NCBI GenBank assembly: GCA_039566865.1
Contig: CM076949.1
Location: 19,816,501-19,880,500 of the forward strand
DNA length: 64,000 nt
Direction of reading: 5' to 3'
Origin: Aurelia coerulea
Taxonomy: Eukaryota > Cnidaria > Scyphozoa > Semaeostomeae > Ulmaridae
Shown here: positions 1 to 47,377 of the stretch, one piece after another
Layout: each line of letters begins with the position of its first letter
Numbering within the stretch: position 1 is the stretch's first letter
Position numbers and translations under genes: made by a program
The notes under the pieces: generated by a model
What the model was told of the DNA's origin: nothing
The model's database searches: none
What the model saw: only the letters and a program-made list of their open reading frames with translations

Positions 1-44
1 GTTTTACCAACATCATTTTGGTTTTATCGAACAATTGCTAAGTA

Positions 45-77
45 GTTCACTTTACCCCGGCCCGGGGTAAAGTGAAC
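45..77. repeat. Perfect 33-bp palindrome
   Basis: Sixteen bases (GTTCACTTTACCCCGG) are followed by one base and then their exact reverse complement. It is probably the joined ends of a mobile element or a very small foldback. Confidence 0.8.
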
Positions 78-380
78 CAGGCAGAGTGGTTACCAAAGAA
101 AGCCCTAAAAACAAGAGCAATACAGATAAAAGAAGAAAGCACACGAGTGATAGAATAATGATCTTTGTCATTCTTACTGGGGAAAATAACACTGAACAGA
201 ACATGTTTAAACTGCGACTAAATACGGACATCCCTTAAGTATATAAAACGGCAACAGTTTAACAACGATTATCACCCTTAAATACAACAAACATATATTT
301 TTATCTACAATGCCATAATAAGTTTAAATATGCGTTACAAAATCTAAATGGAGGCGAAGAACAATTTATGTAGCTATCAG

Positions 381-818
381 TACAGTAAGAACCCGCAAAA
401 TAGAAACCAGTTTCTTCAAAACAGCCTGTTTAGTTTCCTATTAAAAGGGCATTAATCTTGAAACAGGCTGAAAGGTTTCTTATCACATGGTTAAGAAACC
501 TTCAGTTATTCAAAAAAACCCAGAGCAAACACTTTTGATCAGTATTTTCTTGTTACCTAGCATTCGCTCGAAATTTGCTCAACCTTAGCATACATGCTAA
601 GTATATACGTAGATTGAGATGCTTTTGATGGGAAGTCTTTAAAAATGTTTGGCACCTGATTTTAACAAAGATTGTTAGATATGAGTTTATTTGGGATCCT
701 CCTATAAGAAACCTTCCTAAATCAGGCTGAGAAGTTTCTTATACGAGGGCAAAATTTCTCAAAAAATCAACCTGAGGTTTCTTCTGAAGTGGTTTCTATT
801 TTGCGGGTTCTTACTGTA
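381..818. mobile_element. TACAGTA-family inverted-repeat element, copy 1
   Basis: Ends are TACAGTAAGAACCCGC and its reverse complement GCGGGTTCTTACTGTA. The interior carries several copies of a GGCTGA-AGGTTTCTTA motif in both directions. No coding capacity. It belongs with the copies at 1110-1556 and 13970-14409 and, by its ends, with shorter ones at 50429 and 52853. Confidence 0.85.
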
Positions 819-1109
819 GGTTGGCATGGCGCTGATCCAAAACGAACAGATTTTGCAAGTATGGTAAATGGTACACACGCTAGCTGACCAGTATAGCAAG
901 AGTTTAATGGCTTGGTTAATTTAGTGGCAGTTAGAAAGCACACAAAAGTAGACGAGATCACTACTTTTAGGAATGCTGATGCTAAAGATTTGGAAGAAAA
1001 TTTCCTGAAATGTGTGAAAATAGCATTGAAACTACAAAGAAACATATGCAGCAAAATGCTGCTGGGTGTCCCAAAAAATACTCCTGTTCAAAAATCACCA
1101 CAACTCGAT

Positions 1110-1556
1110 TACAGTAAGAACCTACAAAATAGAAACCACTGAAGAAACCTCACGCTGATTTTTTTGAGAAATGGAGCCCTCATATAAGAAACTTCTCAGC
1201 CTGATTTAGGAAGGTTTCTTACAGGAGGATCCCAAATAAATTCATATCCAATAATCTTTGTTAAAATCAGGTGCCAAACATTTTTAGAGACTTCATCACA
1301 AGCATCTCAATCTACGTATATACTTGGCATGTAAGCTAAGGTTGAGTAGATTTCAAGCGAATGTTAGGTAACAAGAAAATACTGTTTGCTAGTGTTTGCT
1401 TTGGGTTTTTCTTTAAGATTTACGTTGAAATAACTGAAGGTTTCTTAACCATGGGATAAGAACCTTTCAGCCTGTTTCAAGATTGATGACATTTTAATAG
1501 GAAACTAAACAGGCTGTTTTGAAAAACTGGTTTCTATTTTGTGGGTTCTTACTGTA
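1110..1556. mobile_element. TACAGTA-family element, copy 2, inverted relative to copy 1
   Basis: Same ends and interior as 381-818 but in opposite orientation, about 290 bp away. The pair could form a long hairpin. Confidence 0.85.
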
Positions 1557-1799
1557 TCAAATCTGTCATAAATTGTCCTTTTGATCTCATTTGTCAATGA
1601 TGCAATTATGATAAAATCTTGGTTTTCAAACTTTACAGGGCACAAAATTGCACGTTGCGTTGGAAAACCTTATTGTCAGCTACACTTTTCATGCAACATT
1701 GTAAATCTTGCCCAAGACCAACACTTTTGAGATCTTTCAAGTCTCGATAGTGTGCATTTCTTTCTTTCATTTATGACCAAAGTAGAAGCTTAAAGACAA

Positions 1800-2310
1800 A
1801 TGCCTGATATGTAGCGTTTGGTTTAAAAATAGAACAAAAGAGGGCTGCATTCCTTCATTTATCCAATTGATTTCATAATCTCTCGAGATGGCGAATACAA
1901 TGGAATACAATAGGCTACATTTAGATTGCCCAGGCCTCTAACTTAAAGGGGCTCCGTCGTCAAACTCCATAGACTCGCACGTGTCACCAATTATCCATTG
2001 TTCATCCATTGTCTTCTCAAGTTTGTTTGGTGGCTTCACCCAAACTACCAAAAACTGACAGTTAAAAATCCACTTATATCCGAGCAATCGTAGAAGATAT
2101 GAATGTTTGGTTTGTTCCTTAGTGAAGTACAAGGATTAATGCCCAAACAGCAACTTTCATTTTGAAAAAAATATGAAAATCCTGTGTGATATCACCTTTC
2201 AAAAAAACTGCAAAAATCATCGGTTTGTTTACATTTTGACGACGGAGCCCCTTTAAGTTGCCTTATATCTCCGTCATTTGTCTTTAATGTGCAAAGAGAA
2301 ATTAATCTGC
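1800..2310 (-). repeat. Dispersed repeat split by a TTAA element; sister copy at 25450-25620
   Basis: Sequence at 1800-1942 and 2257-2300 is continuous in the reverse-oriented sister copy at 25450-25620, which lacks the element at 1947-2252. The repeat itself has no recognisable product. Confidence 0.8.
1947..2252. mobile_element. piggyBac-like TTAA-flanked non-autonomous element
   Basis: TIRs AGGGGCTCCGTCGTCAAA and the reverse complement at the right end. It is flanked by TTAA at 1943-1946 and 2253-2256. 306 bp, non-coding. TTAA duplication is the piggyBac hallmark. Confidence 0.85.
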
Positions 2311-2879
2311 TGACCATCAATCCTTTTTACAGTATAATTCAACACCAGGCAGCCCTACAGAGAGCTAAATTTGCTAATTTTCAAACCTATCACAAGGTTA
2401 GCTATACTGGAAAAACCAGTTTTGGTATTTGATCTACTTGCAAGAAAATTTTAAGATCAGCCACGTAATCGAATTTTGATGATTTCCAAACAGAAGAAAT
2501 CTTTTTCGGACACCCGGTAAATTGTCCAAGTATGCCCAAGGACGACGAGAACCTAATTAGAACCACACTTCGCCAGTCCTTTGATTCTGATCTATATTCA
2601 CTTGATCGTAAACGTATGAGCCCAGCTCAAAGAAATACACAGCAATGATCTTCTCAACGCATTTATTCTCGTATGATTTTTCTTTAACTCGTTGATTGCA
2701 ATATAAGAAGTATAATCTTGATTACTATCTTGTTTAAATACAGAAAACCCAACAGAACATATTTACACACAGCTTTAAAAGTCAAGATTTTATAACCTAA
2801 GGCTCCATAATACCTTGTTGTTACAACATTGTACGTCTAATTCAGCAGGAGAAAACTCATTCCACATTGGATATCAAAC

Positions 2880-3250
2880 CAGTCGTGTGAGCAAAGTCAG
2901 TTTTTCCAGAAGTGCGTTTGCACGCAGCTGAACCCAGGTAAACATGTACAGAATTCCCTAGTAGCCTGGTTTAGTTTGAGTCTACTAAAACAGTTTAAAG
3001 TCGTTCAAACAAAGCCGGTTTTGCCAGAAATGCGTTCGCAAATAGTTAAACCTAAATAAACATATATCAAATTTCACAGGCAACGTCATTTAGTTTGAGT
3101 TCACTGAACGGTTTAAAAACGTGCAATCAAAGCCAGTTTTATCAAACGTGCGCTCGCACGCAGTTAAATCCAGCTAAAGACCAGTTAAATTGCAAAAGCA
3201 GCCTTGTTCAGTTCGATTTAACTTAAAATAGGGTTCATCAAACTGGTTCA
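2880..3250. repeat. Three diverged tandem repeats of about 118 bp
   Basis: Landmarks such as CAAAGYCRGTTTT, then RTGCGYTYGCA, then TTTAGTTTGAGT recur about every 118 bp just downstream of HELLS. The copies are clearly diverged. Confidence 0.6.
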
Positions 3251-3346
3251 ACATACTCACCGTGAAGGGTGGAATGGAATGAGTAGTATCTTCTTCAATA
3301 TCTAAATTCCTGGCTTAAAACGTATACATTTTAGAATTTTTCACTG

Positions 3347-3352
3347 TTTAAT
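3347..3352 (-). terminator. Possible HELLS poly(A) signal ATTAAA
   Basis: On the minus strand ATTAAA lies about 45 bases after the HELLS stop codon. It is a common variant polyadenylation signal. No canonical AATAAA was noticed closer, so this is a weak assignment. Confidence 0.3.
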
Positions 3353-3395
3353 ACAAAATACAACGCATTGCAGTTTAACGAAGAACAGCTTCTAT

Positions 3396-41194
<37,799 letters not shown>

Positions 41195-41345
41195 GTGATA
41201 GAAGTTTTGGCGCGAATCTACGTTACAGCCTCAGTATGATGATGAGACTTGTTTGAAGAAAATTGAATTGAATTGCATTATTGATTGGCTAACGGTTGAC
41301 TACCGCCATTTTTTGAAGTTGTTCGAAGCTGTAAAGAACTGAGAA
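41195..41345. promoter_or_regulatory. HELLS promoter, possibly shared with KIF22: E2F site and inverted CCAAT
   Basis: TTTTGGCGCGAA at 41205-41216 is an excellent E2F match (TTTSSCGC type). ATTGG (inverted CCAAT, NF-Y type) is at 41284-41288. Both are typical of genes expressed at S or G2/M. The block lies 11-95 bases upstream of the proposed HELLS ATG. On the other side a possible KIF22 leader exon follows. Confidence 0.55.
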
Positions 41346-41356
41346 AACTCAAGAAA
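41325..41356 (+). other. Possible non-coding first exon of KIF22
   Basis: A strong donor, CAAGAAA|GTAAGTATT, occurs at 41357 on the plus strand, just outside the E2F/CCAAT block. The KIF22 start codon at 47229 follows directly on an acceptor-like CCTAG. A leader exon here would make the two genes share a promoter. The exon 5' end is arbitrary; there is no transcript evidence. Confidence 0.3.
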
Positions 41357-41645
41357 GTAAGTATTGCTGCATCAGAAGTGTGCAGATGCTCGAAGGAAAC
41401 TTTCTTTTGTTGACTTCAAGCTTCAGTTTTATTCATCTAGGCCTTACAGACAGTAAAACAGTCTAGGCCTAGGTAGGCTAGGCCATATACAGTTCAACAG
41501 ACAAGTATTAACAGAGTAGGCCTATTCTTGATTGGTATTCAATAAAACATAGGAATCATTCGTCGTACATAGCCGAATACTCATGCTCGTGGCCATGGCC
41601 GAAACCCCCAAAGTCTCATTTTCACGGACCAATCAGACGGCTGAT

Positions 41646-43095
41646 TTCGGACGACGGCTTTCGTCCTGTCAGTGTTTTAAATACATTCTCTAAAATCTAT
41701 GAAAAAGTCATGAAACAGCAATTAGTTGTCTATCTTGACACTACGCTCTCGGTTTTCATAGGCGCATATAGGAAAACATACGGCACGCAGCACGTTTTGA
41801 TAAGACTCCTCGAAGACTGGAAGACCAAACTTGACAATAATTACATTGTAGGTGCTTTATTGATGGACTTGTCAAAAGCATTTGATTGCATCCCACACGA
41901 TCTGCTGATTGCGAAGCTGAATGCGTACGGTGTGGATGAAAATGCCTTGGTACTAATCTATTCATATCTTAAACGGCGTGAGCAATCCGTGAGGATAAAT
42001 AATACATACAGTTCCTTTCAAACACTCTTATCTGGGGTCCCCCAAGGCTCGGTGTTAGGTCCTATTCTTTTTAATGTATATATAAATGATCTTTTTCTGT
42101 TTATTAAACAGGCAACGCTATATAATTATGCCGACGACAACACGCTTGCTTGTTTCTCTAGGACTCTACCAGATTTGGTGCGAGACTTAGAGGCAGAAGC
42201 AGGCGTTGCACTAGATTGGTTAAAGGAAAACCATATGATTGCAAATCCATCAAAGTTTCATGCACTGTTAATTAAAAAAGACCAGACAACTACCAGTGGT
42301 GAGAAAATAAGTATTCAAGGCAAAACAATCATGTCTGAAGATTCAGTCAAACTTCTCGGGATTCAACTAGATTATAAACTAAACTTTGATCCTCACATCG
42401 CAGTACTTTGTAGAAGGCTTCGAGCTTATATTGGTTTTGATGCGAGAGAAGTCCTTGTTCAGAGCTTTGTTTATTCTAATTTCAATTATTGTCCTTTAGT
42501 ATGGCATTTTTGTTCAGCTAAATCAATGCATAAGATTGAGAAGGTACAAGAACGTGCACTTAGGTTCCTTCATAATGATCATGTCAGTTCATATAATGAC
42601 CTTCTACTGAAATCAAAACGATGCACCATGCATGTTTACCGACTTAGAGCTATCTCCATAGAAATGTTCAAGACTCTAAATGGTCTGAATCCATCCTTCA
42701 TGAAAGATATTTTTCAAGTTAGATCCTCTAATTATTCATCGCGAAATCCTAATAACCTTACTCATTACAGACCAAACCAGGTTACTTTCGGTGCTCGCAG
42801 TCTCAAGTTCTTAGGACCGCAGATTTGGAATTGCTTACCAAATAAGCTAAAATCGGCTGAAAGCCTTAATATTTTCAAAAGGTTAATATCACAATGGGAT
42901 GGCCCCACGTGCAAATGCAACGCCTGTCGTTTTACTGTAAATAATGTACAAACCGTTTAAAAAAATGTATTTATTTTAATTTAATTACTGTATCCATCGA
43001 TTTTGATTAGTTTCCATGTACATATGTACATAGTAGACTAGATGATTTTTTTTCAATCGATGTAAAATAAAGATACAACAACAACAACAACAACA
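41646..43095 (+). mobile_element. 5'-truncated non-LTR retrotransposon with (CAA)n tail
   Basis: The open frame 41710-42960 (416 residues) has YRKTYGTQHVLIRLLEDWK, LLMDLSKAFDCIPHDLLIAK, SGVPQGSVLGPILFNVYIN, YADDNTLACF and FNYCPLVWHFCSAK. The frame is open upstream to about 41660 (FRPVSVLNTFSKIYEKVM-like text, partly shifted). The end is (CAA)n at 43074-43095. ACGGCT flanks both sides as a likely target duplication. It is inserted in the arm of the larger element. Confidence 0.9.
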
Positions 43096-43105
43096 ACGGC
43101 TAAAA

Positions 43106-44172
43106 GGCGAAGGGCGTTTCATTTAAAAAGCATACCTCCGGGACGGAAGGTTTTTCAAAAAAGGAAAACCCCACGCACAGGGTGAATCTCTCCATTGCTC
43201 TGCGCCAAATATTTCCGAGTGTAATGACTTTGTGCGCCAGTGTGCGCCAAAAAATAATTGATATTTATTGTTCAATACAATGAGACATTGAATTGCCCAT
43301 TGTTTTAGGCCTCTTTCTACGCCAGAAATATGCGCCAAAAATCAGATGAGCTCTTTCCCTGCGCCGAAGATCTTCCGAAAAAAGGCACTCAGATTACGAA
43401 AACACCCTTGGATGTTTGACTAAAACAGTAGTAACACGGGAACGGACACAGGTGTAAAAGATTTGTAATCTTCCATGAAATCTGTTGTGAAATGAAATAC
43501 AACATGAAATACGACAACTGGTGAAATTGGCCATGAAATCGGCCATGATAAATACTCTGTGAAATCCTCCAGATGAGTGGAAGATTATGCACCCGTTGAA
43601 ATTGGCCACTTAGGTGAAATTGGCCATAAAATGCATCATGAAATGGGCTGTATAATCTGCCATGTAATACACCATGAAATGGTCCACTTGATGTATTTCA
43701 CAGTTACTTCAATGTTGGACGATGTCAACAGTCATGCAATCGTCCACACATGGCGTATTTTACACAGAATTAAAAGATGGACGATTTCATCCCTGATGAC
43801 ATCGGCCATCTGTGGAGTATTTCATAGAGTATTACATGAGCCAAGAGAGCGTTGAATTTCATGAAATGTGAAATCGGCCAGTTGTGTTGAATTTCATAGC
43901 GAATGTCATACATCGGCCAATTTCACATGGTGGCGTATTTCACCTCCTTTACACCTGTGGGAAGACTGGAATTTTCTACCCAGGTGGTTGGATTTACAGT
44001 TACTCCAATTTAAGCCTCGGATTTCACTCAGTTATTTTAAGTCACCCCTAGGATTTCTTCTTCCGACCCCCTTCTTTTCACTGTGGAATCCCTCGGATTC
44101 GCAAAAACTGAGAATATTTCTGACCCCCTTGGAATTACATCTTCCGACCGGGGTGTACGCTTATTAAATGGA
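43106..44172. mobile_element. Non-autonomous DNA element, 35-bp TIRs, 5-bp CGAAG target duplication
   Basis: The left end GGCGTTTCATTTAAAAAGC and right end GCTTATTAAATGGAATGACC are inverted. CGAAG stands outside both. The interior (43440-43960) repeats GTGAAATYGGCCAT-like phrases many times in both directions. No protein is encoded. Confidence 0.75.
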
Positions 44173-45074
44173 ATGACCCGAAGGAGACAAAAGAAACCCG
44201 TGAAGATATTTCTAAATTTTATCTTCCTTCATAAAACGCAACCAGGACAAAAAACTGCTTGAGATTTCCCGAATTTTTTCAAAGCAATCTACTCTCCAGA
44301 TGTTTGGGAGTACAAGTTTGGATGCCGGTTAAAATATCTCCAGGATTGGTGGCGTTATTGCCTCTCCAATAGACAAAATCAGCGAAGGCTTGTCAAGACC
44401 TGTTTACGCCACTTCAAGTCAGTTGATAAAGCATCTTGATAAAACCTCTTTTGAATTTTATAAGTTATTTCGCAACGAGCAAACTTATGCCATGAATGCA
44501 AAAAGTAGTACAATACAGAAACTTCCCTAGAGTATTGCCACATGACTTGAAATGCGCGAACAATCCTTTGTAGACTTTTTCAATTCACATAGGAACCGTA
44601 GGGGCATTGAATCTTTAATAAAAGAAAATTTAGCGAAAGACAATAGGAAGAACAACTGAAAACGCAGATTGTGGCGTCTTCGGGGCCTTTCTTACAACAA
44701 TAACTATTGTTATTACTATTGTCTCCCGGCAAGAATTTCTATTGTTGAAGGTTCAGTGCCTTATCAGTTTGTTTGTAGCCACAACTCCGCCAATCCAGGA
44801 GATGTTTTAACCGGCATCCAAACTTGTACTCCCAAACATCTGGAGAGTAGATTGCTTTAAAAAAATTCAGGAAATCTCGAGCAGTTTTTTGTCCTGGCTC
44901 CGTTTTATGAAGGTAGGTAAAATTTAGAAAAATATTCACGGGTTTCTTTTGTCTCCTTCGCTTTTTAGCCGTCTGATTGGTCCGTGAAAATGAGGCTTTG
45001 GCGGTTTCGACCATGGGCCACGAGCAATCGGCTATGTACGACGAATGATTCCTATGCTATTCAATAATATAGGC

Positions 45075-45250
45075 CAAAGACTTAAACCATGCTGGAGCAG
45101 TGCCTCGAATGCCATAATGCGCAAGTCTGCTGAGAAGGGTCTCGTGATTGACTGTATCAAAAGCTTTTTGAAGATCAAGAAAATTAATTTTTTCATGACA
45201 TGAATTTTCATAAATAAGAACGCTTGACCTCCTTGTTGATGTTATGCAAT
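45075..45250 (-). pseudogene. Reverse transcriptase fragment of a third LINE family
   Basis: The minus strand reads [20 protein letters not shown], then [16 protein letters not shown], the RT block with the first catalytic Asp. It differs clearly from the two LINE ORFs in this window. It abuts the large inverted-repeat element. Confidence 0.85.
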
Positions 45251-45259
45251 GACTTCTAT

Positions 45260-47228
45260 AACTCTCCTATATCTATCTATAATAATAATGTACAAAACAT
45301 ATGAAATAGGATTACGCACAGGTAATGATACTAAATATTGATACTTATAAACTGATCCCAAGCTCTGATACTGTGCAAAAAATGCCATGGGCTATTCCAT
45401 TTTTACTCCCTGTACAGGCAAGGTGGTGGAAGTAAAATTCCAGGTGGTCCTTCATCTTCAAAAAGAATTTCTTAATGATAGTAGGGTACCAGTTTGCAGT
45501 CATCCGGAACCACAGGCTAGAGCCTTGGCCCTTTTTGGTTGTCTTTTTTGCCAGCTACGGCCGGCTCTGGCCATTTAATGGAAAATGTAAAACTGTGAGA
45601 TTTCTTTTCAAGAACTGCTAGAATAAAATTTGATGTTGATATCTAATCATAAATAGGCTTTTGTTTCACATAGACCTTTGCTTCCCACCATGAAAATTGA
45701 TGTCGGCCAATGCCCTTTTTATATTTGTTTAAAATGACACCATCCTCCAGGCCTTACCGGGAATGGCGTGCGATCGCTCTCGCACGCCTTCTCTTCCCAA
45801 GGAGTGTGATTGATCACACGCCTTGTCTTTCCAAATGATGATTAAAATCTTTTATATCTCTGGAAGCAAATACCAACCAGGTAGTCCTAAATCCAGAACC
45901 CTTGATGATTTGATAGTTATCATTAAATTCTTTACAACAGATAATCCTGCAGGTTGAAGAGTTATTTCTTTGACCTAATGTTAATTCTTGAAATATCAGT
46001 TTCTTTCTTGCTTGCTTTCCAACGGACTGATAGAATCATTTAATTAACATAACAACTTCTTTAAATCGAGGTTCAATACTTAACTACCGTCCCAAAAAGA
46101 ATCAGTATGACAACTTTTCTGCTGTCTCCTCTCTTCATTAGAAACAGGCAAATATCATTACCGGCTAATTTTTAGTTGCTATTAGGGCATTTTCCAAAGT
46201 TCATCCCGTTTTTGCTGGTCAGTTCCAAAAATTAGTAGATGTTCGAGATGTGAGACACAATTCTCCAAAATACTAAAATTCTGACTGTTTGATTTGAGTT
46301 CGCCCTATAGGCCCAAGAAAATGAGTAGGAATCGTTAGAAATCTTTTGAAAGAGCTCTAGATTGTAATATTCACATATCCCTAAGAGTGAATAAAGGCTT
46401 AGATCTATCTATAGTAGTATGGAAGGATTAGCATTATCAAGCATTTTATCGGGAGCCTCAATAGTTCAGACAAAGAATTTGAAATTAATAAGAGAGTGTT
46501 TCATGTTTGAGGATCTTCATTACAAATGATTACAGATTGTAAAGTTTATTTCTGATGAAGCGACAGCGAAACGTAATTTAAGTACTATATTTTCGAATTC
46601 TTTACTGCATTCATTTTGTTGACAAAAAAGAGCTTATGATTTATCGTTATATGATTAAAGTCTACTCAAACATTGTTTAACTCGGACAAGTCAATATTTC
46701 GAACAATGAAACATGTCTCTTTCAATGGTTAAAGATGGGGATAACTTTGGAATGGTCAAATGGATGAGTAAAAACCCCAAAAGACATGCTCCTGATGAAC
46801 GTTATGGCAAGTTTCAACTGCACTCCATCGCACGCCTGGAAAGCACTAGGAGTGCGATTTGCCACACTCCTACCAAAATATTCCCAGTAAGGCCTGATCC
46901 TCTTTTCTAGGGGATAAAAATATTTTATCAAAAATTCACAAATTTTTCCAGGGAGGTTGAAGAAACTATTTCCTCCAGATGCTATTTGTCATTTCCAGGA
47001 TAATCATTAATTTTAACAACCATTTCTGACAGGGGTGGCTCCTAACCGATGACTCCTTTCCAAGGGGTGCCAATCTGACAAAAATCTTACTTCCATCCCC
47101 CTGTATGGCTAAAAATGTGACAGCCAAATCATGTGAGGATTGCACCATAGTTTCACCTGTGTGTCAATCAAAGACAGCGCATATTTTTATCGGCATTGAT
47201 TACTTCAAGGTATAGTACTTTATCCTAG
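45260..47228. other. Upstream of KIF22 coding start; mostly no recognised content
   Basis: Contains short palindromic phrases around GCGTGCGATCGCTCTCGCACGC (about 45765-45790, imperfect) and GGAGTGTGATTGATCACAC, plus the hammerhead-like motif at 46552. The frame at 45387-45578 matches no family I know. Confidence 0.4.
46545..46600 (+). ncRNA. Hammerhead-like core, Penelope-type retroelement remnant
   Basis: CTGATGA (46552-46558), a short AGC-GACA-GC hairpin and GAAA (46568-46571) follow the hammerhead order CUGAUGA, stem II, GAAA. Penelope-like elements are known to carry such minimal ribozymes. Stem I and III pairing was not established. Confidence 0.4.
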
Positions 47229-47377
47229 ATGGGAAGCAGAGTGAATGTATTGGTAAGACTGAGACCAGTGAACAAGAAAGAAGATAATGATAACATGCCA
47301 GGAAGATGTGCCAGAAAGATGTCAGGCACCAAGTTAGAGCTGTGGAATTACAGGAATGGAGATGTGCTTGAATATGA
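47229..47377 (+). CDS. KIF22: KIF22 exon 1 (start codon, beta1 strand)
   Basis: Encodes [17 protein letters not shown] and further [15 protein letters not shown], matching the vertebrate RVRVAVRLRPF to LEIANWRN. Ends in phase 2 at GA|GTGAGA. Confidence 0.88.

Larger units (their letters stand above)
41518..45075. mobile_element. Long terminal-inverted-repeat element carrying two nested insertions
   Basis: The left end (41535-41645: AGGAATCATTCGTCGTACATA, then TCACGGACCAATCAGACGGCT) is inverted at 44950-45063. After removing the insertions at 41646-43095 and about 43106-44172, the left arm resumes with GAAGGAGACAAAAGAAACCC at 44178 and runs to about 44360, pairing with 44735-44960. The arm is therefore over 300 bp. 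No transposase is visible. Confidence 0.85.

Noticed and set aside
45387..45578. 63-residue plus-strand frame as an upstream KIF22 exon
   Set aside because: KIF22 begins with VLVRLRP at 47229, and this frame shows no kinesin motif.
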